Shown piece by piece: positions 34,996 through 47,457 of a stretch of DNA of 64,000 bases. A program made the translations under genes and the position numbers. Source of the stretch: Cordilura impudica (lineage: Eukaryota > Arthropoda > Insecta > Diptera > Scathophagidae); the NCBI GenBank assembly GCA_963682025.1, contig OY821521.1, positions 97,108,201-97,172,200 on the forward strand, read 5' to 3'. The notes under the pieces are model-generated. The model was not told the DNA's origin. It ran no database searches and saw nothing but the letters and a program-made list of their open reading frames with translations. Each line of letters opens with the position of its first letter. Position 1 is the first letter of the stretch.

Positions 34996-36598
34996 TCTAT
35001 ACTAATATAATAAAGAGGTAATGTGTGTTTGTTTGTTTGTTTGTTTGTAGGGGGTAATCTCCGTAACTAGCCATCTGATCTTCCTGAAATTTTCACAGAG
35101 TCTTACTGCGGATATGGGAAGTGCTGTAGGCTATAATTTTTTTAATATTTTTAGTGGGCGTGGCACCTCCCACACAAAGTAAATTTTTAATATCATATAC
35201 ATATATTGAGTACCATGACAGGGAGAGCTTTGCAAATTTGTGTGAGGTCACCTATTGTTAATATTAGTAGCCGCGCCGGAAATGGGCCGGATCGGAGAAG
35301 TGGGCGTGGTACCTCCCATACAAGTAATAATTCAATGTTATATATCTCGAGTACTATGATAGAGAGAGCTTTTAAAATTTGTCTGATGGCACCTATTATT
35401 AATGTGAGCAGTCGGACAAAAAATGGGCGCTATTGGACCAATAGGCGTGGCACCTGCCATGCAAATAAAATATAAAATGCCATATATCTGGAGTACTGTT
35501 ATAGTGAGAGTCTTGGGACTTTGTGTGAACCCATAAGTTATTCATATGATTAGTTAGACAAAAAATGGGCGTGATCGGAGCAGTGGGCGTGGCACCGCCC
35601 GTACAAAGTAAATATATGATATCATATAACTGGTGTACTAAAAGAGGGAAGCTTTGGCACTTTGCACGACACCATCAGATCTTAGTATGAGTAGTCAGAC
35701 AAAAAATTGGCGGGTTCACACCAATGGGCGTGGAGCTCCCCATGCAAAGTAACTATTAAATGTCAAATATTTGGAGTACTGTAAAAGAGAGAGCTTTGTG
35801 GCTTTGCGTGAGCCCATAGGTTCTTTGTGTGATTAGTCGAACAAAAAAATGGGCGTGATAGAAGCAGTGGGCGTAGCACCGCCCATGCAAAGTAGATATC
35901 TAATATCATATAACTGGGAAAGGCTCGACATTTTGCACGAGTCCCTCAGATATTAATATGAGTAGTCCAATAAAAATTGGGCGGGATGGGATAAGTGGGC
36001 GTGGCACCTCCTATATCAAAAATATGATGTACTACGAAAGCAACAGTCTTTTGACAAGTACATTAGTTATCAATGTGATTTGTCGTGGAAAATATATTGT
36101 CAAAATCAAAAATCGCGAAAACAAACAAAAAAAATTTTATATCAGTAAGTATCAAAAAAAAAGAATTAAAGAGGTAATGTGTTTGTTTGTTTGTAGGAGG
36201 TAATCTCCGTAACGACTTATCTGATCTTCCTCAAATTTTCACTGATTCTTACTGCGGATATCGGAAGTGCTACAGGCTGTATTTTTTTTAATATTTTTAG
36301 TGGGCGTGGCACCTCCCATTCAAAGTAAATTTTTAATATCATATATATAAAGTACTATGATAGAGAGAGCTTTGAAAATTTATCTTAGGTCATCTATTAT
36401 TAACGTGAGTAGTCAGACAAAAAAATGGGCGGGATTGGACAAATGCGCATGGTACCCCTATACAAACTTAATATTAAATGTGATATATCTGAATTACTGT
36501 GTTAGTGAGAGCCTTGGGACTTGCGTGAGCCTTTTCGTAACAATTCGGAATGGGGGGGGAGGGGGAGGGTGTAGCGAAGCGCACCGGGTTACATCTAG
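34996..36598 (+). mobile_element. Nonautonomous Helitron, copy 2
   Basis: Begins TCTATACTAATATAATAAAG after host A (34995) and ends hairpin plus GGTTACATCTAG before host T (36599); 1603 bp. Modules with TGGGCGTGGCACC start at 35155, 35301, 35442, 35584, 35725, 35868 and 35995 (spacing about 141-146, the last 127). A second 5'-type module (AAAGAGGTAATGTGTTTG, GTAATCTCCGTAAC, TACTGCGGATATCGG) starts near 36170, so the element is a tandem composite. A poly-G tract lies at 36552-36569. Nearly identical to the minus-strand copy at 14907-16505; the main difference is the A-rich joint at 36123-36166 and fewer GTTT units here. Confidence 0.9.
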
Positions 36599-36879
36599 TA
36601 TTTTCAATATTTTCAGTCTGTTATTTGAAGAACTGAATTTTTTTTATGATGACAGAATTTTTTTTTTTTTTTTAGAAAAGAAGACACATTTTATAGTTTT
36701 AAATAAATACAAAAAATCCTTTATAATAAGGACCGTAAGGTGAAATAAAGCGTGTTATTTTTTTTTTTTTTTGCTTAGATAGTACTTCCGAAAGGGTTAG
36801 CTCTCAAACGAACTATCATACCGCGCTCACCTTTTAACATTTATGATTATATACTGGCAAATCATCTTGAATAGATTCA

Positions 36880-37836
36880 TGCTTGAACAACGCAACCAAA
36901 TTATCCAAATTTACTTTAAAAATAACTCATCGATTCGTCCAACTTGTAAATGACTTAGTGATTTTTATGGCGCACATAGCAAGTCTGCCGTTGAACAGTG
37001 GATTAATTTCATACCACATACTCTCTTTATGATGCAATAACACCAACTCGTGAAGAGAATGGGCGTACTAAAGAGAATATCGCCGCTGATCAAAATTTAT
37101 CTATTCGTCGTCGGTCGCGGGAATTGGGGACCTGTCCGTCTACTATGTGGAGAATTTTACACAAACTTCTTGGTCTACACCCGTATTAGATCTAGCTGGT
37201 GCAGATATTAAAGCAACGGGACCATTATATGTGTCGCTAAAGCAGTTGGAAACTGACCCGATGTTTTATCGCAAAATTATGTTCAGCGATGAAGCTTATT
37301 TTTGGCTTAACGGGTTTGTTAAAAAACAAAATAACATCATATGCAGTGAGACAGTCCATAACAAACCCTACAGACTCTATTACATTTAGAAGAATGCACC
37401 GTCTCGTGCGGTTTACACGCTGGTGGCATCATTTCTTCAAAAATGAAGCCGGAGGTCGAATTACCGCACCATAATCAATAATTTTTTTCATTGGAATGTG
37501 GATGACATTGATCCGGACGAGATGTGGTTTCAACAGGATAGCACTACGTGCCATACGGCGACAGCAACCATCAACTTATTTAAATCAAAATTTTGCGATA
37601 ATTTAGTTGATTTCGAGAAATGCACCCGTCTACTGACCACCAAGTTCATGCGATTTGACACCTCTCGATTATTTCCTGTAGGCTACGTGGGTTATGCTGA
37701 TAAACCAGCAACAATTGACGCCTTGGAGGCTAACATTGTCCATGTTATTCCCGTTATAAGGCCAGAATGTTCGAAAAGTGAACCAAAATTGGACGTCCAG
37801 AATGCGCTTCATACAAAACAGCCGCGGTGGCCATAA
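36880..37836 (+). pseudogene. Tc1/mariner-superfamily transposase, heavily degraded
   Basis: Start MLEQRNQIIQIYFKNNSSIR, then ENIAADQNLSIRRRSRELGT and STMWRILHKLLGLHPY. After frameshifts: MFSDEAYFWLNGFVKKQN (first Asp, near 37285), MWFQQDSTTCHTATATINLF (second Asp, near 37523), and FPVGYVGYADKPATIDALEA. The third acidic box is not readable (RLLTTKFMRFDTSRLF is a frameshifted version). Same family as 20201-21283 and 62347-63461, but older. Flanking terminal repeats were not found. Confidence 0.85.
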
Positions 37837-40530
37837 AACTCATGTAAGCAGAAACTAAACTATGGCGTACATCGCCTAAAACTTTTATTTAAATTTTTCA
37901 CTGACTATGTAGTGTTAGGGTATCCAGTCGAAGGATAAAACAGGCCGACATTTAGACACGTTATCTTTTTTGGAGGGCAATTCTCTATTTTAACTCGCTG
38001 TCATCTATAAAATTTTTGTCCTTTTTCATGTCTTGGAACGGTGATAATAAAATAAATTAAAATAAATATGTAAATAAAATAAATGAAAATAGAATAAATA
38101 AAAGTTAGTTGAAGAAACAAGAAAAATAAACATATAATGGAGAGAAGTTGGGGAAGTTCGTTCAAAGATGGATTGGAGATATAAGTTTAAAGCTTGTTCA
38201 ACTTGCTTTCAGTCCGATATATGGACCCAAGATTAATTGTATGGAGGCATTAATAAAAGCTGTACAGAATTTGCAAATTATAAAGGAAGTTCGCGAATCT
38301 GAAAAGTACAATAAACCATACTCTAATTATATTAGATATTGTAATAAGATATTTTGAATAAGTTATTTATTACAAGTTTATATATTAGGTACATATATGT
38401 GAATGTAAATTTTTCTATTTGTTATTTTTACATATGTGAAACATGAAAAAAATATTTTCATTGAATTCAAGTAAATTTTTTACGATTTTTCTTAATGTGA
38501 TCTTTTTCCTTTCCTAAAATCTAGTCGCCTTATCATTGGTGCGCTGAATCAGACTCTGAGAACTATTTAGCTAACTCTTTGTTTAGATCCAGGTTTATAT
38601 GGGAACTATGGCTAAAAAGGGTCCTAGGCTTTTTATTTTGGAATGATAAATTATAAATGAAATAAACACACATCTGGATCTTGAAGCTATTTAAGTCAAG
38701 ACTGTAGGTGAATAATTTCCAAAGCTATCAAAGATAATGTACCAAATTTCATTCATATAGCCGCACAATTTCAATCAGTGTTTTGCGTACAGGGTCTTGT
38801 GGAAACACAGGCAGACGACCATCGATACATAATAAGTAAAAAAGGGAAGTCTATTTCGCGGATTTTTAGTAGTTATAAACATCAACTTGTATGAATATTA
38901 AAATTTGGTACACAAGCATTTTGGAGATCAGAATTTAAACATACTTGTTTTTAATTTACTTTACTTTTTAAGTTTTTAAGGCCCTCATTTTGCATATTTT
39001 GCGGTTTTTAAATTTGTATGGAGGTCTAGATTTAGAAATTTAACTTAAATTACGAGTATTTCATTTCAATTGCAAGCGCTCATTTTAAAAATTTTTATTA
39101 AAAATTTTTCATATAAAATAATTTCGTTAATACCGAAATACTAAACTGTTGAGATCAAAAGTTATAAATTTTAAGGAACTTTGTTATTATGTTAAAAGTT
39201 AATTTTAAATTCTTTGATGCCTTCGTCTTGATTGATTTTAATATATTTTGATCTAAAAGTGCTTGTGTATGTCGATAAAATTTTGTTTCCAATTTTTTTT
39301 AATGCAAAAACCATAATCAAACTAATACATAGTACACCTGGAATTAAGAAAAATTGCTGAATCGGTCGCAGGAGTACTGCTGCACTTTTGTACAGTATAA
39401 TACTACTAGGGTTTCCCTCATATGGAAACAGAAGATGCAGTTGATGCTAATGAATAATCTCATAACAGAATTAAATGATACAATTAAAAGCATTAAGAAA
39501 AATAGTATAAAACCAGAAATAATTTAATTTATGATTTTATTTATTTAGAAACAGTCAAATTAAAATCGATATTACCTACAATAAGCAAGCGAGATTCCCA
39601 CAATATAAACGAAAGAAATGATTGTCAAAAGATTATAAATATTATTGCGGAAGATCTGATTGATAAATTAGTTAAGTAAAATAAACGATCTCAATTTATT
39701 TATGTATATGAAAGTACATATATGTTAAATTATCTTTTGCTTAAAATCATATAAATTATGTATACGTAGTTAATTAAATATTTCTTTTTTTGTTATGGTC
39801 TTATATTTTATAAAATTATATTATTTAAACCTAATTCATATTTCTTTTAAATAATTGTGTCAAATCCAACAATTTCTTAAACATCACACTTAATTTTAAA
39901 TTAATTGAATTATTCGAACAATTTTTGAATTTTATTCGTTTCCTCGATCAATGAAAAAACCATTTCAATTTGTTGATTGTTCGAATAAAAAAAATCAAAA
40001 AATTTTGGATACCCTACTATGTATTCTACAAGTAATATACATATACATATGTATATACATATATGATTAGAAAACATGACATTTAAAATAGTTTCGTGGG
40101 GAACCAACAAAGCAAAATTTTAAACAAAGAATCATTCTATCGGTTGTTTTTAAAAAAGCAAATATGTCTGTTTAATGAATATAATTATAAAAACGCCCCT
40201 TGCCCTCTAAAAGCCCCTTTTGAAATGTACAACACATACACACAGAGAATATATGGACGACAGAAACAAAAACCGCACTTTACTCATGTGGCTGATGACG
40301 ACGCCTTTACTTTGATGTACTAGACACACAATCGTGAATGTTTTCAATTCTCTGAACACAACCAAGTGAACGGAGAAACAAAAAGAGCTTTTTTCAAATT
40401 CAAATTCTAAACAATTAGTCAAACGTTTGCATTTCAAGGTTTTCCAGTTTTTTTTTTCGTATCTATTTGGTCTTTGTATTTTACAAATTAAACTTTGAAC
40501 ACTTCAAATATTAAATGTTTATGTATGGAC
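37837..40530. other. Long unannotated AT-rich stretch
   Basis: No supported gene. A degraded P-like fragment may lie at about 38585-38870. A possible exon-like block near 39549-39680 (ETVKLKSILPTISKRD, IINIIAEDLIDKLVK, preceded by TTTATTTAG) has balanced composition but no partner I recognise. A frame at 38148-38357 is likewise unrecognised. Confidence 0.35.
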
Positions 40531-41149
40531 ATTAGGTCGTTTCACCAACAACGTTTTATTTTTTTCATGGGTAATACGAATTCCTATGACCCAAAGAATT
40601 TTTTCAGAACTTTTAAAAACCGGTGGTTATAAAAAATATTTTTTTCTCAGTTGCCTTATTTTCACAAAACTGCATAAATCACTACTGAAGAGTGCCAGCC
40701 TACTAAAAAAATTATCCTCGTTAAAAATTCCCAAGTTCAAACTTCAAGATCTTGAGAAATCTGCCAATCTGCCTATTGTCACTTTATTTCCTTAAGCCAA
40801 TAAACTGTATTACATAGCAGTTCTCACATTTTAATTAAATTTTCCAAAAAAGCGGGTAAATTTCTTTGAAAAATTAAATAGACTACTGGATTTAATTTCA
40901 CTCCCATACATTGCCTTTTTATCGAGGTATTAAGGTTTTAACTACAGAATTTTTTTATCTGTTTTTGACAATAAATCAGCCGAATAAAAAACTAAATTTA
41001 TATTTCATAACCTCGATAAAAATCAATTTCCACGACCTCGACCGACCCTAAAAAAAAAACTGAAAAAATTCTTAAAAATGTTTTGGGCCATTATAATTCA
41101 TATTCGCCAATAGTCGCAAGAAAAAATTATTATGGTGAAACGTCCTAAT
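40531..41149. mobile_element. TIR (foldback-type) element
   Basis: Left arm about 40531-40610 and right arm about 41065-41149 are imperfect inverted repeats of roughly 80 bp: ATTAGGTCGTTTCACCA on the left, ATTAGGACGTTTCACCA read inward from the right, with later blocks ATTTTTTC and GNCCCAAA...TTTTTTCAG shared. 619 bp; the interior has no transposase. The minus-strand frame 41072-41377 and plus frame 40586-40795 are not supported. Target duplication not clear. Confidence 0.65.
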
Positions 41150-42077
41150 ATACAGATGTATGTATGTATGTAAGTTTGTTAGAATTATCAAGTATTGAAA
41201 AAAAAAAACAAGCAAGCAAACATGCACTAAACAAAGCCATTGCTTTGTTTTGTGAAGCAAAACAACTAAATAGACAGACATACAAGACAGAATATATGTA
41301 AGTTTAGACATTTTGACACTTTGACTTTTACTTAAGCAAGACACTCTAATTATATTTTCGAGAATTAATGAAACCAAACTAATTTCAAATTACGTTATTC
41401 AATATTTACAAATATCCGTTAAAGTGACCTAAATTTTCTCTGTACATATACTAAATGTGTACATATGTACAAATATGTGTGAAAATAAGCCACAAATCTT
41501 AAAGCGCGCCATCTCTTGAATTATTCATAACAAAATACTCGCACGCAATACTGGCCCAGTGCCATCGTTATATTTATCTTGACATATAATCATAAAAAAA
41601 GACTGCAAAGCAACAAATATCAACTGAGAAAATACAAAGGCAATTCTAAGAACGACTTTTGAGCAACTGATTATAGAGTCTGAAATGTGCAAACTCAAAT
41701 GAAGTTATTTTATAAGATTTTCATAGAAAAATTGTTAAGGAAAGTTTTTAAATGTAACTTTTTCATTTTCCTATTGCAACAGATTCTATTTTATTATTAT
41801 AAAGCGGATAGACAGATCTAAGAACTAAAAAAGAAATGAGAGGGTATTTTAATCAGAACTTTCAAAACTAAAATTCATATACATATGTCACTTTCGGATG
41901 GAGTCTTTCCAGAGTGGGGGAAACATTTTTACCATTTTACTCAACCTTCTTTGAGATAAAAGCGATCCTTTTTTATATGGATTTTAAGAAAATTTCAATA
42001 TTTTGTTTTTTATGTATTCCTAATTTGAAGATTTTGAAAAATATGTATTCGTTCAATTGATTTTTAAAAATTTGTAA
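41150..42077. other. Unannotated AT-rich stretch
   Basis: A (GTAT)n run at 41157-41172 and ACATATGTAC repeats near 41440-41475. No gene seen. Confidence 0.35.
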
Positions 42078-42395
42078 TCTATAATATTAATAGGCAAGGC
42101 GATTTCTTGTGACCGATGTAAGTTTCACAGTAAGTTCATTTGAAAGATATTTCTTTTTCGCTATTACCCAGATTTACAGATTTTCATCGTCTGGAATATT
42201 TTTTTGGAGTTGTGATCGTTTAAAGTTGCTACTAACACATACATAAAATTATACAATGCTATGTGCGTGTTTATTAAATTTGTTAATGTGCCTGTGTTTA
42301 TGTGTTGAGTGTGTTTTCTTTATTTAAAATGAGTGGAATTGTAAAGCATACCTTTAGGGTCCTTATTAAATGAAAAATTTATTAAATGAAAAACA
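42078..42395 (+). mobile_element. S-family nonautonomous Helitron, copy 3 (3' truncated)
   Basis: Starts TCTATAATATTAATAGGCAA after host A, as in copy 2 read on its strand, then GGCGATTTCTTGTGAC and the ACACATA...GTGTGTTT region. The hairpin and CTAG 3' end are absent, so the right boundary is approximate. Confidence 0.7.
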
Positions 42396-43079
42396 AGAAT
42401 TGAATATTGTTTTTAAAGTTATTTGGGACGCTGAATTGGTTTTTTTCTCTCAGCTCGACTTTTCGCGATATACCGTTATGTCCAAAATTAAGGCACTCCC
42501 ACTACATATATTGGAATAACTTGAAAACGGTTCATCATATTCTATTAAAACTAAACCCAAAACTCGTCAACAATCCTATCTTTAAGCCGTGCTTACATTG
42601 GTTTTAAATTTGCCCAGCAGTTTCAGAGAAGTTTTGAAAAAAAAGAAAAATTTTCAAAAAAAAAATATTTTTTGTTCTTTAAAAATTCATAAAAAAAAAA
42701 CTAAAAATGCGACATGGATCACAAGGTTGGCCTAAAAGGATTTAGTTTAACATAATTCCAATGAAAGGAGCTTTATTTCATTGAAATCGGTGTACGACTT
42801 TTGATTTTGTTCACAATTTACGGAGAAAACTCAATTGCTAAAAATCGAGATTTCCATACAAAAATAAAATTTTTTAATATGTGTGTGTTTGCTGCAGTTC
42901 AATTTATGCAATAAGTATGTTATAGTAATTGTTTTTAGATTTCAGATATTAAGTCAGATTTTTCCTATCAACTATGTATACCTTTCAATTTATCAATAAA
43001 AGAGGATTTTAAAGAAAAATAAAAATTTTGAATACACAAATATTCAAAGTTTTTCTTAAATTAACTTGTTTAGAGGGTT
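42396..43079. other. Unannotated stretch, possibly 3' flank of the U relic
   Basis: Not recognised. Because the U-family pseudogene to the right is on the minus strand, this stretch is downstream of its coding end and could include its untranslated part or an element terminus. Confidence 0.3.
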
Positions 43080-43768
43080 TATTTTTAATGCTCCAGCAAT
43101 AGTCCACCATCATTTGGATATCCCAATGACCCTGGTACCGCTCCTATATAGTACGAATATCTTAATGGAAACGTTCAGCTTGTTCTTCACTGAAGTCTCC
43201 AATATTTTCAGGGAAACAATCGAAACGACTGTGTAGGTAGTGTACCTTAATGCTCATATTACAACCAAGCTGCTGGAAATGTGACAACATGTTATCCACG
43301 TGAATTTATTCCAAGCATTTCTTTTAATATCTGTCATGGAAATACAAGAGTTATCATCATTGATTAACCTTTTGATTTTCAGCTTTCAGTTTCTTCCAAC
43401 TAAAATTTTAGTACTTTCTACTGATATATCTAAAATAATCACCGTTCTTGTTGAGGGCCTTGCCAAATTGTTTCATATGCCCTAGCTTGATATGGAGAGG
43501 TGGCAGTATTATGCGATCTCTAGGCGCAAGTGGTTGATTAACTATATTCTGGTTTCCTGGAACCATAGCTTCCCTCGAAGGCCAGTCTTTTATACTCCAG
43601 TGTTCAGATCTGGCTCTGCTATCCCATGAACAAATAAAACATGGATGTTTTGTGTTTTGTTGTTTAATGAACTCTGACACACTTCTTCTATTTTATAAAC
43701 GTATATTCGCCACATATGTTCCAAAAATAGTTGGGATTAATGTTACACGTGTTTCTTGACATAGCCAT
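43080..43768 (-). pseudogene. U family copy 1: uncharacterised repeated gene, deleted
   Basis: Minus-strand reading from ATG 43768/43762: MSRNTCNINPNYFWNICGEY (an N-terminal NICGE/CYICGE finger with the first Cys as Trp), a stop, then VSEFIKQQNTKHPCFICSWD and SRARSEHWSIKDWPSRE, then LPPLHIKLGHMKQFGKALNK. A frameshift follows, then NMSIKVHYLHSRFDCFPENI and GDFSEEQAERF, and a terminal block YQGHWDIQMMVDYCW. The order and motifs match copy 2 at 58750-59949, but here the part between the N-terminal finger and CFICSWDSRAR is deleted. I recall similar unnamed proteins predicted in insect genomes, with no function I can state. The repetition and intronless decay suggest a mobile or retrocopied gene. 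Confidence 0.7.
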
Positions 43769-44882
43769 TGCACAATGTTGACGTATATATCAAAGTAACA
43801 CAGTTTTCAATATCACAAGGGAACAAAATTGAACTTTTTTGTGTTGACTGATTAAATGTTAAAAGTTAAAATTTGTATTTTTTGTGGATTTGCACTTTTA
43901 TTTTTTTGTCGTTATTCACTTATAAAAACTTGTTGAATGAGAAAAAGTGCGTGAATGAACCCTTATTATACCACGTACTTTTTTACTGAAGTACATAGAA
44001 AAAATTCTATTCACATAGAAATTCAAAAACACTTAATTTGTTTATAATTAAAAAATCAAATGAAATTTTAAAAAAAATACTGTAATTCAGAGAACATTAA
44101 CAGCATTTTAGGAAAAATCAATTGCTGATAAGAAAACATTAATTTAAATTCAAATATATCAACTGAAATTTAGAAAACATCAATTAATAATTAAGGATTG
44201 TGCACATAAAAATTGTAACATAATTTAAGCGCAATAACTTTTAAACGAAAGAACAAATTTTATTCAAAAATGTAAAACTAATTGATGAGAATGTTATTTA
44301 TATTAACATATTACATATTATTTTGCAAAATTGTTTTGAATGAAAATTTTTAAGTTTCTCAGGAATACCTTCCATAGACGCTTTTAAACTACTTTCAGTA
44401 TTGGACACAGATACATAATTTCCGAGAAAAAATTGCTATTGTTGGTAACTTGCTACATGCTCTTCATCCCAATATCTTCGTATATTTTTGATATGTTAAA
44501 TTTGTCATATATTTTTTAAAAAATACATTGTAATTCATTTATATTTCAGACATAATTGTATTTCAGAAAATTTAATATGATATTTAGATTGAAATCATTA
44601 TTTCAATTAAGAAAGCAATTGCAATTAAGAAAATAAGAAAGTAATTCAATAATTGCGATTCAGAAACCATCAAAAAATTGCAGAAACCGGTATTTACATA
44701 ATATCAAGCAGAAAAAAATCAATTTAAACTCAGGAAACATCACCTATATTTCAGAAAATATGAATTAATATTCCTAACACTAATTATTGAAAGAACATCA
44801 ATTGAGAATTGCAGTTTGTTATATCGATTTTATAAACCATTTATTCGATGTTAGCGTTACATATTAGTGAGTAATTCTGAAA
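43769..44882. repeat. AT-rich stretch with cryptic CAGAAAACATCAATT-like repetition
   Basis: From about 44080 to 44830, short phrases such as AGAAAACATCAATT, CAGAAAATATGAATTAA and GAAAGAACATCAATTGA recur at irregular spacing of roughly 30-45 bp, suggesting an old degenerate tandem repeat. The first 300 bp (5' flank of the U relic) contain nothing recognised. No gene. Confidence 0.35.
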
Positions 44883-46560
44883 TTTATTTTTTTATTTTTT
44901 ATTTATTAATTTATTAATCTATGGAAGTAATCCTTACAGACTATTTAGCAAAACATTTAAAAACTAGACCACCATAAAAAGATTTAATAGATGATTATGT
45001 GTTCAGAAAAATTATTATATTACTTCTTATGACATTTGTATTTGAAAGAAGATCTATAAAGCTTATTAAATTCAATACAGGACGGATAAAGGTGAAAATG
45101 AACGTAGTGGTCATTGAGGGATCAGGAAACCAAAACAAACATCAACAATAATTATGTTGAAAAGATTGGCAGTTTAACAAGGGTGAGTATGCTATTATAT
45201 GACGGAATATTTAATGGGTTAAAATTGAAACTGCGAAGACAGAATAGTAGGAATTGTTCAATTCTATCAATATGAGTTTGATGGATAGGGTCCCATATAA
45301 TAGAGGCATATTCTAAAATAGTGTATAGTGTTTTTGTTACGTACGGATCATTAAATTCTTTAGACCAAAGTTCTATATAACCAAGTACTACTCTGGCTTT
45401 GTTTGCCGTAATTGTAATATAAAGAACGAAACTAAGCTCTGAATGTAATAAAACACCAAGGTCTAAGAAATTATCAACTTTTTCCCAGTTGAAAGCCGCC
45501 CAAAACATAATTTACAGATATTGGTATTATTCCAACAAAACGCATATATTAGCACTTTTTGAGATTCGGCTCCATTAAATTTAAAATGCAAGATAAGTAA
45601 GGTCGGAATATTGGTTAGAACTCATAAAGACTTTTATATCCTCAGCATACATCAGGATATTTGAAAACTGAACAAGTTAAGTGAAATCATTTATAAATAA
45701 CGAAAATAATAGCGGCCAAAGATGGCTGCCTTGCGGTACTCCAGATAATATATTAATATTTTTGCTTTCTGTTTGTTAAATATGAATATATCCACTTTAT
45801 AAGAAGTTTATGGTTGACTTTATCAAACGCCTTGCTGAAATCAGTGTAAATTGCGTCAGCTTGCTTTTTTTTAAGAAAACCACGGTTGACTATTGTTGTA
45901 AGATGTAAAAGGTTCGCTGAAGTTGAGCAACGTTTTTGAAAGCCATGTTGGAACGGAGAAATAAATGTGTTGACTTGATGTCACAGTTAAAATATATTCT
46001 AAGAATTTAGGTATCGTACTTAATTTTGCAATACCACTATAATTTGTAATGTCAAACTTGTTTCCACATATTTGGAATGTATCCGTTTTTAATCGATGAG
46101 TTAAACATTATTGTCAATGGAATAGCTAAAGCATCCGCACACAATTTTATCAGAAGTTTGTGTGAGGATTTTAGTTTTTTGAAACCATTAGAAACCATAG
46201 GGACATTAAGAAATGGAAAAGATATGGTTCTATTAGCAGACTGTATATATAGGTAAGTAGTGGAATCATCAAGAGTTGAATCGGAATAAGTTGTTGAGAA
46301 AAATTCAGCAAACAAATTATTTATAAAAGTGGTATAATAAAATTTAGTATGTTGAAATTTCATAATAGCAGGACAACCAGATGTTTTTCTCTTTGTGTTG
46401 ACAAATTTGTAAAAAGAGTTTGGGTTACTTTTGAAATTATGTTTCATTTTGATATTGTTCTGAAATTCAATCAATAATTTGTCGATACTTTCTGAAATAC
46501 ATTTTGAAATGATTTATGTAAAAAACTTCTTAATTTTAAAAGAACATCTTCCTTTTACGA
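44883..46560 (-). pseudogene. LINE D: non-LTR retrotransposon relic (RT)
   Basis: Minus-strand blocks from right to left: KPSNPNSFYKFVNTKRKTSG-like text at 46400 (NSFYKFVNTKRKTSGCPAIM), LLIKLCADALAIPLTIMFNS, NYSGIAKLSTIPKFLEYI near 46030, IYTDFSKAFDKVNHKLLIKW (motif A intact) near 45835, SGVPQGSHLWPLLFSLFIND near 45745, MYAEDIKVF near 45645 (YADD box with the first Asp as Glu), then the 118-residue frame at 45152-45508 (VDNFLDLGVLLHSELSF, the connection region). Frameshifts separate the blocks. The 3' end is marked by CCATAGATTAATAAATTAAT and an AATAA-type tail ending near 44883. Confidence 0.88.
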
Positions 46561-46568
46561 TATTTTTT

Positions 46569-47110
46569 ATTTATACCCTCCACACCTGTATGCAGAGGGT
46601 TTGCCATACTGTTTATAATAATTAGAAAAAATATGGACCCCCTAAAATATATATTTTTATGATCCTTATAACAAGCGGAGTTGATACACCTATGTCCCCC
46701 TGTCCGTCTTTATATGTCACGATCACGCCCTCAGTAGGTCAGCTTCGTGTTTAGTGAAAATGAATCATTGACATCCTGAGCAGGTTGCTATTTTAGATAA
46801 TCAAAATCAGTTTAGTAGACTTGAAAAAATATAATTTTTTCATGTTGTTCTTGTTATAGTTGTACTTAAAAATTTTCACCACACCACTGTGCAGTTTCTC
46901 AAAAAAAAAAAAATTAAATTTGATATACATTCTTGATCTTATAACTCGAGTCGATATCAGCAATTTCCATTTGTCGGCATACGGACGGTATCAGCCTGCC
47001 TGTTGAAATCCGTTCATTCACAAAATAAACCATTTACCTGTGTTAACTTTACATAATATTTTTTGTCATTATCTGGAACAGGTTAGTATTTTAATTTGGA
47101 TAAATCGGGC
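46569..47110 (-). mobile_element. Q-related hairpin element, one end only
   Basis: Left end TATACCCTCCACACCTGTAT...CAGAGGGT is the non-palindromic-end hairpin of family Q. Then ATGATCCTTATAACAAGCGG, a weak GTCC core (46698-46710), and an ATCACGCCCTCA block. A second similar unit starts near 46935 with TTGATCTTATAACTCGAGTC and ACGGACGGTATCAG. The distal ATTCGGC hairpin is not found. Mosaic or rearranged copy. Confidence 0.55.
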
Positions 47111-47457
47111 ATATTGCGCCAATACATGACCTAAAATATGGAGACACCTCTAAAGAATTTGTTACAAATAGTGCAATAACTCAAGATATTAATGTAAACG
47201 TAAAACCTAGGTGGAGAATAATAATAATAGCAAATAATAAAACATTTGATAACGTAAGAAAATTATCAAAAAAAAAAAAAATCATGTGAGTCCGATCACA
47301 GGGGAGATGTGTAAACATCTAGTAATTAAAGACTTTTATGGCACTTTTTTAAAATCAAACAGCAAGCGTCGTCTATTTATCTCTTATAGCAAACAACTAC
47401 TGGAGATCTGCTAATATAAAAATAATTATTATTATTTATTATTTCAACTGGTTAATT
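47111..47457. other. Short unannotated stretch
   Basis: Contains an A(13) run at about 47268-47281. No gene. Confidence 0.3.

Noticed and set aside
40096..40323. Frame starting MGNQQSK, suggestive of N-myristoylation
   Set aside because: Start would be GTG, no conserved continuation; chance.
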